Source: Gemmatimonadaceae bacterium (GTDB lineage: Bacteria; Gemmatimonadota; Gemmatimonadetes; Gemmatimonadales; Gemmatimonadaceae). Taken from it: 64,000 bases of DNA. The position numbers and the translations under genes are program-made. Of the stretch, positions 27,027 to 36,017 are shown piece by piece. The notes below the pieces were generated by a model. It searched no databases and had not been told where the DNA came from. It worked only from the letters and a program-made list of their open reading frames with translations. How positions within the stretch are numbered: the stretch's first letter is position 1; each line of letters opens with the position of its first letter. The DNA lies in assembly GCA_035633115.1 (NCBI GenBank), contig DASQFN010000102.1, positions 62,001-126,000 of the forward strand. The letters run 5' to 3'.

Positions 27027-27208
27027 TGAACGGGCAAAAGGACCGAGACGAAGAAACTCCAGAACCATTGCCAAGGCGCTCTCCTGAGCCGGATTCCGAT
27101 CCCGAGTCCGATCCCGAGTTCTACCCCGATGAGGACGTGCCCGAGCCAGGACGAGGGGATGTTTTGCCGGCTCAGGTCGATCCCGATAAGGATTGGGATC
27201 GCGGGTAG
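27026..27208 (+). CDS. Small acidic Asp/Pro/Glu-rich protein
   Basis: 60 residues with its ATG overlapping the previous stop (TAATG). A DPESDPEFYPDEDVPEP-like run makes it strongly acidic and probably disordered. The tight overlap supports it as a real gene of the VWA-SLATT operon. Function is unknown; a charged cap or regulator of the membrane protein is a guess. Confidence 0.55.
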   Translation: MNGQKDRDEETPEPLPRRSPEPDSDPESDPEFYPDEDVPEPGRGDVLPAQVDPDKDWDRG

Positions 27209-27319
27209 AGCGCAAAAGTCTTAGGAACTCCGCCTCCGTCAGTCGACCATATCGTAACGGCGTCCACGCGGCGGAAGAAGGATTGACCTTCTCAAACACC
27301 CATACTCAGTCACATGCAT

Positions 27320-27357
27320 GATACAAAAACAGCAGTTGGATGATATAAAACCAGCAT
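27320..27357 (+). promoter_or_regulatory. Tandem half-site element J (start of the 27-37 kb gene run)
   Basis: GATACAAAAACAGCAGTTGG, then 22 bases later GATATAAAACCAGCAT. The first gene begins about 65 bases downstream. No other copy occurs until 37170, which suggests a single long transcription unit. Confidence 0.75.
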
Positions 27358-27421
27358 AGCACGCACCTCGAGAGCAGCCATCTTCTCCAATGAAACGTCG
27401 ACCCACTTCACGGAGAAGACC

Positions 27422-27776
27422 ATGACCGACCGCGAATCGATGCAGGCTCTGGTGTTTCAATCCGTCAGCCCTTGTCGCAGCGATACTCACCTTCTTCGTA
27501 ACCGCCGGCGCTTCGGGGCTCTACTTTGTTCTGTTTCTTCCACTGCTCCTGGGCTGCGCTGTAATTCTGGTCGCGTCATCGTCTGTATCCAGATGGATTT
27601 ACGAACGAGAGTCGAAGTTCGATCGCGTTGAAAGTTGGGCCGACCCGCGCGTTGTCGCGGACAAAGGCATGAGGCGTAGCAAAGTAAAACCGCCTTCAAC
27701 GCTGGAGGTTGTGTGGCTGAAGAAAGGCTCGTCATCTGGCATGGTATTCCAACCGGATCGCTTCTCAGCATCCTAG
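27422..27776 (+). pseudogene. Small membrane protein, frameshifted near its start
   Basis: ATG 27422 begins MTDRESMQALVFQS. About 14 codons later the coding signal moves +1 and reads ALVAAILTFFVTAGASGLYF, then VLFLPLLLGCAVILVASSSV (two membrane segments), ending in a soluble tail at the TAG 27774. A single-base change near 27460 would restore one frame of about 118 residues. The last 60 bases overlap the next gene. The same position (first gene after an element, before a ~125-residue protein and a beta-barrel gene) is held by the TM protein at 59716-59940. Confidence 0.55.
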
Positions 27777-28114
27777 TAATGCCTGAGGTGGCTACGATCG
27801 AAGGAAAAGGCTTCTTCAAACCAGCATCGGGAAGCAAAACTCCACTTCGTCTAGGAGTTGCGGAACTCGTTGATAATCCCCTCAAGGTCCCCATACGGCA
27901 AGGCGACCAATTCTTTCTGCTGATCGAGATGACGTACCTGTCGCCAGGGGATACGAGCGTGGTGGTCGAAGCATCGATCGTAGATGCTGATGGGCGACCC
28001 GTCTCGAATGCGGACGGAAATCCAGTCACGCCGTTCCGTTGCGAGTATAGGGGTAGCCTGGGTGGCGCAAACGCCACGGATGAAGTCCAATTCAACGTTC
28101 GAGGCGCGCCATGA
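27713..28114 (+). CDS. Hypothetical beta-rich protein (133 aa)
   Basis: It starts at GTG 27713 after a good GGAGG site. Beta-strand-like sequence (GDQFFLLIEMTYLSPGDTSV, VVVEASIVDADGRPVS) suggests an Ig-like fold. Its stop overlaps the ATG of the beta-barrel gene (ATGA). It may be remotely related to the 120-residue protein at 59262-59624, which holds the same place in the other operon. There is no signal peptide. Confidence 0.65.
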   Translation: MAEERLVIWHGIPTGSLLSILVMPEVATIEGKGFFKPASGSKTPLRLGVAELVDNPLKVPIRQGDQFFLLIEMTYLSPGDTSVVVEASIVDADGRPVSNADGNPVTPFRCEYRGSLGGANATDEVQFNVRGAP

Positions 28115-29505
28115 GCCGCACGTATGCTCGATGGAGTCTGGTCCTCTGCATCAATTTTCTTGCGACATCGCCTGCGCAAGCGCAGCTCAACCAGACGTGC
28201 CCCGGAACGATGACGATCGGAGATTGTCTGAAACGCCTGATGGGCGAAGGTGCGGTCAAAGACGAGACTGCGAAGGCGGCCACCGGTGCTGATCTCCAGT
28301 CGGGCACCTTAAGCTCAGCAATTCGCGATTTCCTGCCACGCGTAGCGGGCGCCGTGGTACGCCCAGGTGTGGAGGAAGATCGCACAGGTCTCGCCCTCCG
28401 TTTCAATCAGCGCATTGCCTCAGCGACTGCTCAGGCCGGTGTCGAGTTCAACGCCCCCGCGATTTACGCACCCCTGCTTGACTCAGTTCCCGAAGCGAGT
28501 CGTGATGCCACGAAGGAGCGCCTTGAGAAATCGCTCAAGGATCAGGATGACGTCAGCGCGACAGTGGCCCTAAACTGGGAGAGCCAGCGCTTGGGGCGAA
28601 CCTTCGCGCCTCACCGCGCGGAAGTCTCTCGATTGGTAGCGTCGATAGCGCAAGCTGGCGGAGTGGATGACATCCTTGCGCTCGGATCGATGACTGAGCT
28701 GGATGTTAGTGGCAAGCTGCTGCCAGTTCGACGCTCTGAGCAAGTTTGCAAAGATGCTAATGCTGCCCGTGTGCAACTTGGCTGCTACCTGCCGGCATTT
28801 GCGGATAGCGTGCGGAATGCACTTCGAGCCGAAGCGGAAGGTCTACTCGCGAGACGTCAGTTGCGCCGAGCCGCAATGGCGGATGCCGGCCTTGATGCTA
28901 TCAGTGCGTTATTGAACAATCAGCCACAGCTAAACGTGTCCGCCTCGTATCGTTATCGCGATGACCTCGTCGGTCCGCGCGAAGTCAAAGCGTCGTTTCG
29001 TTATGAGGGAAGTTCCCGTAATCTCAATTGGCTGCGTGGTGAATGCCGGCAACTGACGAGCGAGTGCTTCACGCCACTTGTCAACGATGAAGGAACGCGT
29101 GACGCTATCGCGCGTGCGGCCAGATACTGGTTCGAGGGAAGCTTTGTCTATCGTCCGGCGCACGACATTTCGTTGCCGGCGAACCTCGTCGCTATCGCTG
29201 AGGAGCGCTCGAGCGAAGCAAACTTCGGACTGGGGTATGGTCAGTATTTCGGCAAGCTGGCCGAAGGTATGAACCGACCTCGCATCGACCTCGACGCTTC
29301 TTACCGACATCAGATAACAGGAGACCTTCGCACAAATCGCGCAATCGCCAAGATTGCATACACTCAGCCATTTGCAGACGCGGTTTCAGGAATTTTCGGC
29401 GTGACTTGGGCGAACAAGCCGGAATATCTAGGCGAGGTCCAAAGGGCCGTCTCCGCCACGCTCGGGCTGACGTATAAACTCGCCAAGGCGGATAACGAGA
29501 AATGA
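28111..29505 (+). CDS. Secreted outer-membrane beta-barrel-like protein (paralogue 1)
   Basis: 464 residues with a signal peptide at 1-25 (LATSPAQAQ). It shares clear blocks with the 485-residue protein at 57808-59265: AIRDFLPRVA / AIKDFLPRLA, GLALRFN / ALGLRFN, VALNWESQRLGRTF / GALNWESLRFGRSF, LLNNQPQLNVS / LLNNQPQLNIT. The C-terminal half alternates strand-like segments (YRHQITGDLRTNRAIAKIAY, TLGLTYKLAK) like an outer-membrane barrel. The family is not one I can name. Its start overlaps the upstream gene and its stop overlaps the next one (ATGA), so it is translationally coupled on both sides. Confidence 0.75.
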   Translation: MSRTYARWSLVLCINFLATSPAQAQLNQTCPGTMTIGDCLKRLMGEGAVKDETAKAATGADLQSGTLSSAIRDFLPRVAGAVVRPGVEEDRTGLALRFNQRIASATAQAGVEFNAPAIYAPLLDSVPEASRDATKERLEKSLKDQDDVSATVALNWESQRLGRTFAPHRAEVSRLVASIAQAGGVDDILALGSMTELDVSGKLLPVRRSEQVCKDANAARVQLGCYLPAFADSVRNALRAEAEGLLARRQLRRAAMADAGLDAISALLNNQPQLNVSASYRYRDDLVGPREVKASFRYEGSSRNLNWLRGECRQLTSECFTPLVNDEGTRDAIARAARYWFEGSFVYRPAHDISLPANLVAIAEERSSEANFGLGYGQYFGKLAEGMNRPRIDLDASYRHQITGDLRTNRAIAKIAYTQPFADAVSGIFGVTWANKPEYLGEVQRAVSATLGLTYKLAKADNEK

Positions 29506-30269
29506 CTCTCGACGTTACTTCCACGCTTTTGGAACCAGCTTCGGACCGGGCGCCTGACCCGATCAGCAACGTGGGAGCTCACCCAGTGGAAGTAGCACCT
29601 CTGAGCCCACCGCAAGACACGGGATTGAGCCAATGGCAGGACCGTTTGCGTCCTTTTATGCAAGGAACGTTGGGTTTGCTTAGTGCGATCTTCATTATTG
29701 CGCTCTTCTGGCAAATGCACACAGTCCAAGAACGCGTACTCGCAGGCTCTCAACTGAAATTAGACTCGACCGTGCTGGCTGGAATCGACTGCACTTTACT
29801 TGGTCAGTCGGCCTTCTCATGCGCTCGATGGCGCACGGTCGCTGCCTTAGAAGCCAGTGTTATGGAGCGTCGCTACCATCAAGCTACAGCGGCTTTGCTC
29901 GCTCGTCTGTGGTTCAAGGCACTTGGCTTTACCACAGGGATGATTCTCTGCCTCGTTGGGGCAGCATTCATACTTGGGAAAATTAGTGACACCACGCCGG
30001 CTCAACTACAAGGCGAGGCCCCGTCAGCGAAGTTTCTTCTGACTACCACGTCGCCAGGAATCATTCTCGCCACGCTCGGCGTGCTGCTTATGGTGGTCAC
30101 GATTACCTCCAACCCTCCTACAGAAGTGAACGACGGCGCGGCATACAGCATTTACGACCGAGGGGTTGTTCCCCAAGATACCGGCTCGTCGCCAACACTC
30201 GCGACGCTGCGGCCGACCTACATCCCCGGTTTCACTGACACTGCCGCTAGTCCATCGGGAAGACCGTGA
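29502..30269 (+). CDS. Membrane protein with three TM segments
   Basis: 255 residues, ATG overlapping the beta-barrel stop. Hydrophobic segments: GTLGLLSAIFIIALFW, FTTGMILCLVGAAFILG and GIILATLGVLLMVVTIT. Between the first two lies a soluble loop with two Cys (IDCTLLGQSAFSCARW). The proline-rich N- and C-terminal ends are unconserved-looking. No recognised family. It belongs to the J-K run. Confidence 0.6.
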   Translation: MTLDVTSTLLEPASDRAPDPISNVGAHPVEVAPLSPPQDTGLSQWQDRLRPFMQGTLGLLSAIFIIALFWQMHTVQERVLAGSQLKLDSTVLAGIDCTLLGQSAFSCARWRTVAALEASVMERRYHQATAALLARLWFKALGFTTGMILCLVGAAFILGKISDTTPAQLQGEAPSAKFLLTTTSPGIILATLGVLLMVVTITSNPPTEVNDGAAYSIYDRGVVPQDTGSSPTLATLRPTYIPGFTDTAASPSGRP

Positions 30270-30325
30270 CCACGCTGAAAGTTCCGACATCCTAGTGTTT
30301 CTTGTTTCCGATTGTGGGAGGTATC

Positions 30326-30928
30326 GTGCGAAATAACCTTCGACTGCTCCTTTCAACGCTGGTGGCGGTGTTAACCTGGGTCTCTTTCGATTCGGCCGGA
30401 GCGCAGACACCGTCCGCTGCGGTCTTCGCTGCCTATAATGCGGACCGCTTCGATGAAGCAATGCGTCTCCTAGAGAGCTTTAGAAACGCGCACGGGCCAA
30501 CCGTCAGTGGAGATTTTCTCCTCGGGTCGTCGCTCTGTCGAATGCGCAACGCACAGCAAGCTCAGATATCAAGAGGAATAGATCTCCTGCAGTGGATGGT
30601 ATCGGAGTGGTCGGTGCGTGACGGCTACAAAATTACGCGGAGGGATCGGGACGCTGTACAGAAAGAGATCAGCTTTTGTGAAAGCCGTTTACCGCCAATC
30701 AATACGACCTCGGCTGGGAGCTTGGGCTCAGGACGCCTGATTGTCTCAACGGCCCCCGGCAACGGAGCGCCCGGCATTCGATTCCGTCCCGTCGACCCGT
30801 CAATGCTGCTACAAGCAAGCGACCTATCGCGAACCTTGGATTTGCTCAAAAAGTCCGACGAGCTTAACAAGACACTGGAAAGGCTTCGCGAAGGGAGTAG
30901 GGATCCCTTGGCGCTTCCTAAGCAATAA
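30326..30928 (+). CDS. Secreted TPR-like protein
   Basis: 200 residues from GTG 30326, chosen because GGGAGG precedes it. The signal peptide is LLLSTLVAVLTWVSFDSAGA. The mature part has FAAYNADRFDEAMRLLESF and FLLGSSLCRMRNAQQA, a short tetratricopeptide-like helical pair, then a low-complexity C-terminus (DLLKKSDELNKTLERLREGS). It is probably a periplasmic adaptor. It follows the three-TM protein in the J-K run. Confidence 0.55.
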   Translation: MRNNLRLLLSTLVAVLTWVSFDSAGAQTPSAAVFAAYNADRFDEAMRLLESFRNAHGPTVSGDFLLGSSLCRMRNAQQAQISRGIDLLQWMVSEWSVRDGYKITRRDRDAVQKEISFCESRLPPINTTSAGSLGSGRLIVSTAPGNGAPGIRFRPVDPSMLLQASDLSRTLDLLKKSDELNKTLERLREGSRDPLALPKQ

Positions 30929-31033
30929 ACCGTATCGGCCGGCGCCATGGTTACGCCGGATTTTCTCACGACTCGGAGAATCGGCAATGCCACCAAGAGC
31001 ACGTAGCGCATCATTAGCTGCCGGCCGAGGTAT

Positions 31034-31848
31034 TTGCCGCAGGAGCACTGGATTCGCGCGGCACGCCATGCGGTCGCAATCAATCCGTTGAATCACTCCC
31101 CAGGGGAACGGATGGGGGCGGCAATGCCGGGATTCATTGACGGGCCAATGCGAATTGCAGTCAGAACGAAACGATACTGGGGGCCCGCGGGCGTCCATCT
31201 AACCGTTGCCTTTCTCGACAATCCCCCGACGGCACTTCGCAAGAAAATCCTCTTGCACATGAACGCCTGGAACAAGATGGCTAACATAAGTTTTCGCTGT
31301 CGAACACGGATCCGGTCGTCCGTATCGCGCGCATCGAGAACGATCCGCAAAACGACGGCTATTGGTCTTATCTCGGGACGGAGATCAAGGAGATAGAACC
31401 CGATCAGCCAACGATGAATCTCGGACAATTCACGCTCAAGACACCGGACTCCGAATTTTATCGCGTCGTTCGACATGAAACCGGCCACACGATGGGGTTT
31501 GAGCACGAGCATATGCGGCGGGAGCTCGTCCAACTGATCGACGTCCAGAAGGCGATCGCTTTTTACCGCGAAGATCAGCACTGGAGTGAGCAGGAAGTGC
31601 GCGATCAGGTTTTGACTCCGATCGAAGAGAGGTCCATCCGCGGAACCCTGCACGCCGACCCAAACTCGATCATGTGCTATCAAATCGACGGCTCGATCAC
31701 GAAAAATGGCAAACCGATCGTGGGCGGACCGGACATCGATAAGCTCGACTACGAATTCGCAGGCCTGATCTATCCCAAAGCTGTGCTCGCGCACGGCGGT
31801 AAGACGAAGAAAAAGTCAAAAAAGAAGAAGACTCGTAGGAAGGCGTAG
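31034..31848 (+). pseudogene. Astacin-like zinc metallopeptidase, one frameshift
   Basis: Two frames make one protein. 31034 onward reads YLPQEHWIRAARHAVAINP (its first residues), RIAVRTKRYWG and VHLTVAFLDNPP. From about 31300 the coding moves frame and reads DPVVRIARIENDP, DGYWSYLGTEI, then VVRHETGHTMGFEHEHMRRE and NSIMCYQIDGS. HETGHTMGFEHE is the HExxHxxGxxHE zinc site of astacin/metzincin peptidases, and the Met-turn SIMCY follows. The break is near 31296-31305. The start is uncertain (TTG 31034). The C-terminal tail is Lys-rich. No signal peptide is seen. It may be a real single-base loss or an assembly error. Confidence 0.75.
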
Positions 31849-31862
31849 ACCGGGAGGTACAC

Positions 31863-32306
31863 ATGCCGAAACAGATACAGACTGACGTTGCTATTGTCAG
31901 CCTCAACGGTTTACGCGTTGGCTCGCCTCCAAGACCGAAGGCGCGAACTGGAACGCGACTCCGCTCCGCGACACCGGTTGCCTCGGCGCCGAATATCGGG
32001 GACGCACTCACCAAGAGTTTGGCCGGACAGCAGCTCGAGCTTGTTACAGAGCTTCCGTTCGTACGCGAGCGAATCCCGCAGCCATCCAAGGGCACCAAGC
32101 GTCGGGGGCGCCGTCGCCCAGCAGCGCTCAGAGAGGCTGATAATAGACTTAGGCTGACACTTGACGTATCGCTCGCAGACGGCGAGGAAGCAGTGATCCT
32201 GTTGGAGGAGGATGGAGTCTTTTCGTGGCATCTACGGAGCGATGATGTCACACCGCCAGAAGCGCATCATGCGGTGCTGCGGCAACGTGCCATACGGGCG
32301 ACGTAA
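31863..32306 (+). CDS. Hypothetical basic protein
   Basis: 147 residues with a GGGAGG site before the ATG. The N-terminal half is basic and low in predicted structure (KGTKRRGRRRPAALR). The C-terminal half is strand-rich (LRLTLDVSLADGEEAVILLE then DGVFSWHL). It sits between the metallopeptidase and STAND genes with 14- and 21-base gaps, so it is co-transcribed. No family recognised. Confidence 0.6.
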   Translation: MPKQIQTDVAIVSLNGLRVGSPPRPKARTGTRLRSATPVASAPNIGDALTKSLAGQQLELVTELPFVRERIPQPSKGTKRRGRRRPAALREADNRLRLTLDVSLADGEEAVILLEEDGVFSWHLRSDDVTPPEAHHAVLRQRAIRAT

Positions 32307-32327
32307 ACAGAGCCAAGGGAGCCATTC

Positions 32328-35300
32328 ATGGCTCAAGCCGTACAGGCAACAGACATCTACGCTCGGATTGGAGACGTAGGCAGCGGCAGCCAGGTCGCTG
32401 TCGGTCATCACATCGTGCAGATCGGCGATGTGAAAGGCGGCATCGTCTACGTTCAGAGAGAAGACCCGCAGCCGCCGCGAGCGCGACCTCACCCCGTTTC
32501 CCTCCGTCCGAGACCATTCCCCGGCCTGCTCGACCGTGGCACTGAAACGTCCGAAAGTATCCGCGCGCTCGCGTCGAACGAGTCCCTCGAATGCACCGGC
32601 GAGCCAGGCTCCGGCAAGACCAGTTTCCTTCGCTACCTCGCTCATCAGCCGCAAATCTCCAGCTTTTCGGCAGGCGTCATCTACTCGCAGGTCAACCATC
32701 AGTCCAACGCGGATCTTCTGAAGTCGCTATTCGACGCTTTCTACGAATACGACTCGCCGATCAAGCCGACCGACACGGAGATCCGCCACTATCTGCAGAA
32801 CTTCAAGGCGCTGATTCTGCTTGATGATGTAGACAGCACTGGCGAGCAAATCCAGCAGCTGATGAATATTGCGCCCAACTGCGCCTTCATCACCGCTACG
32901 TCACAGCGAAGTCTCTTCGGTGAAGCGCGCGAAGTAGCGTTGAAGGGACTGCCGACCGCCGACGCGATAAGCCTTTTCGAGCGAGAGTTGGGCCGGACGT
33001 TATCCACCGAAGAACGGAATGCCGCCGAGCATATCTGTGAATTGGTGGGTTGTAATCCGCAAAGAATCATGCGAGCGGCCAACCAGGCGCGCGACGAAAA
33101 ACGTTCACTGGTCGACATCGTCCCGCCTGATCCATCTGTCCCTCTCGATCAAGTGCTCGCGGCGGCGGAAATTGAATCACGGTCAGAGGATGAAAAGAAA
33201 GTCCTTTCCGCTCTCGCCGTTTTCTATGGAGCACCCGTCGCAGCGCAGCATGTCGGCGCAGTTGCAGAAGTTTCGGGCGTCGAACGGATACTCGACGATT
33301 TCGAGCGACGCGGGCTCATTTACTCTCACGACAAACAATACACGCTGTCGAGTGATCTCAAAAACGCACTCCCCGGAAATCTGACTTCCCTCCGAGTGCG
33401 TGCTCTTTCCCATTTCGTCGAGTGGGTTGAGAAACAACCAGGGAATCCCGAAGCAATCACGAAATCCGCGCAGCCCATCCTGCTTATTCTGAAGTGGGGC
33501 TCGTCGGCAAAGTTCTGGCCGGAGGTCGCACGCCTCGGTCATGGGACCGAAGAGGCACTGACCTTAAGTGGAAAGTGGGACATGTGGGGCGCGTCATTGG
33601 AGTCGATACTCGAGTCCGCTCGCGCCGAGCAGAATCGCGCGGAAGAAGCTTGGGCTCTCCATCAGCTCGGCACGCGCGCTCTGTGCCTTGGAGCTACTTC
33701 GGAAGCAAAGGGCGCTCTCACGAGCGCGCTCGCGCTGCGAGAAGCGCTGAACGACCAACGAGGAGCAGCGGCCACACGCCACAATCTGAACATTCTTCTG
33801 GGCCCGGCACCGCCAACGGATTCCGATGGCCCGGGCCGCGAACCAGGGCCGGGTGGGATTTCGCCGCTGATCAAATTCGGCGTGCCCTCTCTTGCCGGAG
33901 CGGGGCTGCTAGCTGTGCTTCTGTTCGGGCCGTGGTTGCGCGTCGGGAATGACGACTCAGTCGGTGACGTCGATGTTCCTCCGCCTCAATCACCACCGAC
34001 TGCTCCGAGTGCGATTCCCGCCCCGCCGCCAGCACTGCCTCAGGTTCTGAGCTTCAGTGCGTCGCCGCCAGGAATCGTGGCTGGTGAGAGCTCGCAGCTG
34101 TGCTTTCAACTCCAGGACGCCAGCAGCGTGGCGATTGATGGAGGCATTCCAAGTCTCCAGGCAGGAACAGGCAGGCAATGCGTCAGCGTCGCGCCGGAAG
34201 CTACTACGACCTACAGACTCACTGCCTCGAACTCAGAGGGTCAAACAAGCACCAGCGAGACAACTGTTACCGTGAGTAAGCCGGCGCCGCAAATCACGGG
34301 CTTCACCGCACGGCCGAATTCATTGACTGACGAGGGAAGCGTCGCTCTTTGCTATAACGTCCTCAACGGTGACGGATTGGAAATAGATAACGGGGTTGGC
34401 AGGATCAAACCCACGAGCGAGGGATGCGTCGCCACCACCGTGAAAGAGACGACGACCTTCACCTTGACTGCGACCGGCAGTGAGGGGCGCGTCGTAACGC
34501 GACAGGCAAGAGTCGACGTTGCGCATCCCGATATTGCGTTGGAGTTCACGGCCGAGCCTTCGACGATTACCCGGCCGAATGCAGCAACGCTCTGTTACCA
34601 GGCAAGCGGGGCGATCACGCTGAGCATAGATCACGATGTCGGCCGAGTCCCAATGCCATCGCCCGGAGAGAGAGCCTGTACAGCAGTCCGACCGAGTGAG
34701 ACGACAACCTACACCTTGTCTGCGGTCGGATCGTTCAACCGTACGGCGAATCGTCAGCTTACCGTTTCGGTCAACGCGCCGCCGAAACATGCGCGGATCA
34801 TTGATTTCCGCGCTTCTAAGCAGCGCGTCACGGCCGGAGAACCGGTGCAGCTATGCTACGAGATTGCAGATGCGGAGCGAGCGTCCCTCGCACCCATCAG
34901 CAAACAAATCCCAACCGGAAGCAATTGCATTAGCAACTCTCCGAAAGCGCGAACTAGATACGTCTTGACTGCAGTAGGCGAAGACGGGCAACCCGAAACG
35001 CGTGAGCAAATTGTTGAACTAGCAGAACCGGAGAGAGCGCCTCCCGTCCGGATTACAAAGTTCGAAATCGATACCGGAGATGGCAGGTCGCAACTATGCT
35101 ACGCGGTCGAAAATGCCGTGAGCGCCAGGATTGAGCCCTTCGTTGGTGCGGTGAGGCTGCCAGGGGATTGTAGGACGATCAGACTGACAAAGCCGACAAC
35201 TCTTACGCTCACGGCAAGCGATGCGAGCGGGAGAAGCGACCGAAGAAGGGCCGAGTATAGGCCTCCGGAGCCACCAAAAGAATCGATCAGAATCAGATTC

Positions 35301-35525
35301 TTCTCGGCATTGCCAAGAACAATTTTCGCCGGCGACACCGCCAGAATTTGCTATGCCACCGTCGGCGAAGGCACAGCAAGCATTTCACCGGATGTTGGCA
35401 ACGTCCGGCCTTCACCGAGAATGTGTGTCAAGGTGACTCCGAAGATCACGACCATTTATACCATGAGAGCAGGTCAAGACCAACCGAGGACTGTGAAAAT
35501 CACAGTTAACAGTCCGGTAGAGTGA
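32328..35525 (+). CDS. Membrane-anchored STAND NTPase with six Ig-like repeats
   Basis: 1065 residues. Residues 7-45 hold a Gly/Val-rich motif (RIGDVGSGSQVAVGHHIVQI) also found in the next gene. A STAND-type ATPase follows: Walker A GEPGSGKTS at about 90-98, Walker B ALILLDDVD near 160-168, a winged-helix-like region and a TPR-like helical segment (AWALHQLGTRALCLGATSEA). A single membrane segment lies near 515-535 (LAGAGLLAVLLFGPWL). Residues 572-1060 are six Ig-like repeats of ~75 residues, each with an LCY and a second Cys, suggesting disulfides and an external location. STAND proteins are signalling switches often used in defence. Here sensing could be extracellular, which is inference. 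Confidence 0.82.
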   Translation: MAQAVQATDIYARIGDVGSGSQVAVGHHIVQIGDVKGGIVYVQREDPQPPRARPHPVSLRPRPFPGLLDRGTETSESIRALASNESLECTGEPGSGKTSFLRYLAHQPQISSFSAGVIYSQVNHQSNADLLKSLFDAFYEYDSPIKPTDTEIRHYLQNFKALILLDDVDSTGEQIQQLMNIAPNCAFITATSQRSLFGEAREVALKGLPTADAISLFERELGRTLSTEERNAAEHICELVGCNPQRIMRAANQARDEKRSLVDIVPPDPSVPLDQVLAAAEIESRSEDEKKVLSALAVFYGAPVAAQHVGAVAEVSGVERILDDFERRGLIYSHDKQYTLSSDLKNALPGNLTSLRVRALSHFVEWVEKQPGNPEAITKSAQPILLILKWGSSAKFWPEVARLGHGTEEALTLSGKWDMWGASLESILESARAEQNRAEEAWALHQLGTRALCLGATSEAKGALTSALALREALNDQRGAAATRHNLNILLGPAPPTDSDGPGREPGPGGISPLIKFGVPSLAGAGLLAVLLFGPWLRVGNDDSVGDVDVPPPQSPPTAPSAIPAPPPALPQVLSFSASPPGIVAGESSQLCFQLQDASSVAIDGGIPSLQAGTGRQCVSVAPEATTTYRLTASNSEGQTSTSETTVTVSKPAPQITGFTARPNSLTDEGSVALCYNVLNGDGLEIDNGVGRIKPTSEGCVATTVKETTTFTLTATGSEGRVVTRQARVDVAHPDIALEFTAEPSTITRPNAATLCYQASGAITLSIDHDVGRVPMPSPGERACTAVRPSETTTYTLSAVGSFNRTANRQLTVSVNAPPKHARIIDFRASKQRVTAGEPVQLCYEIADAERASLAPISKQIPTGSNCISNSPKARTRYVLTAVGEDGQPETREQIVELAEPERAPPVRITKFEIDTGDGRSQLCYAVENAVSARIEPFVGAVRLPGDCRTIRLTKPTTLTLTASDASGRSDRRRAEYRPPEPPKESIRIRFFSALPRTIFAGDTARICYATVGEGTASISPDVGNVRPSPRMCVKVTPKITTIYTMRAGQDQPRTVKITVNSPVE

Positions 35526-35549
35526 TCCGACGACATCGAGGGGAAACCA

Positions 35550-35987
35550 ATGACCGACGAAAAGAAATCGGGCGATCGTATCAGAGCCACTGTTGGTAAC
35601 GTTGGCGCGCGAAGTCAGGTGGCGGTCGGCAAGGACATCAACCAGGAACAGACCCACGTTGCGGCGGCCGCGCTGACGCCCGCCGAAATGGCCCAGCTAC
35701 ACTCGATGTTCGACGAATTGCGAATGAAGGTCGAGCAGGAAGCTCCCCCGGAGGAGAAAGAGAAGGCGCTCGAGCGTGTGGAAGAACTGAAGGAGGCTGT
35801 CACTGCCAAAAAGCCCGACGTGACGACCATCGAATACGTTAGGAACTGGTTCGTCAAGCGTCTGCCTGCACTGGCGGGGTCCGTAGTGGGGCTGATCGTG
35901 CACCCACTCGTGGGTAAGCTCGTGGAAGTAGGGGGCGAAGCTCTTGCTTCGACTTTTCGTGAGCGCCTTGGAGTCGAGAAGGCCTGA
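35550..35987 (+). CDS. Small protein sharing the STAND N-terminal motif
   Basis: 145 residues. Residues 10-30 (RIRATVGNVGARSQVAVGKD) match the STAND N-terminal motif, spacing included. A helical segment (AEMAQLHSMFDELRMKVEQE, KALERVEELKEAV) and a hydrophobic C-terminal segment (ALAGSVVGLIVHPLVGKLV) follow. The gene starts 24 bases after the STAND gene. I infer a partner recruited by homotypic contact, as in paired NLR/effector modules. The C-terminal segment could be membrane-active. Confidence 0.65.
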   Translation: MTDEKKSGDRIRATVGNVGARSQVAVGKDINQEQTHVAAAALTPAEMAQLHSMFDELRMKVEQEAPPEEKEKALERVEELKEAVTAKKPDVTTIEYVRNWFVKRLPALAGSVVGLIVHPLVGKLVEVGGEALASTFRERLGVEKA

Positions 35988-36017
35988 TAGAGTTTCGGAC
36001 TCGGGCGCTTCGATACA

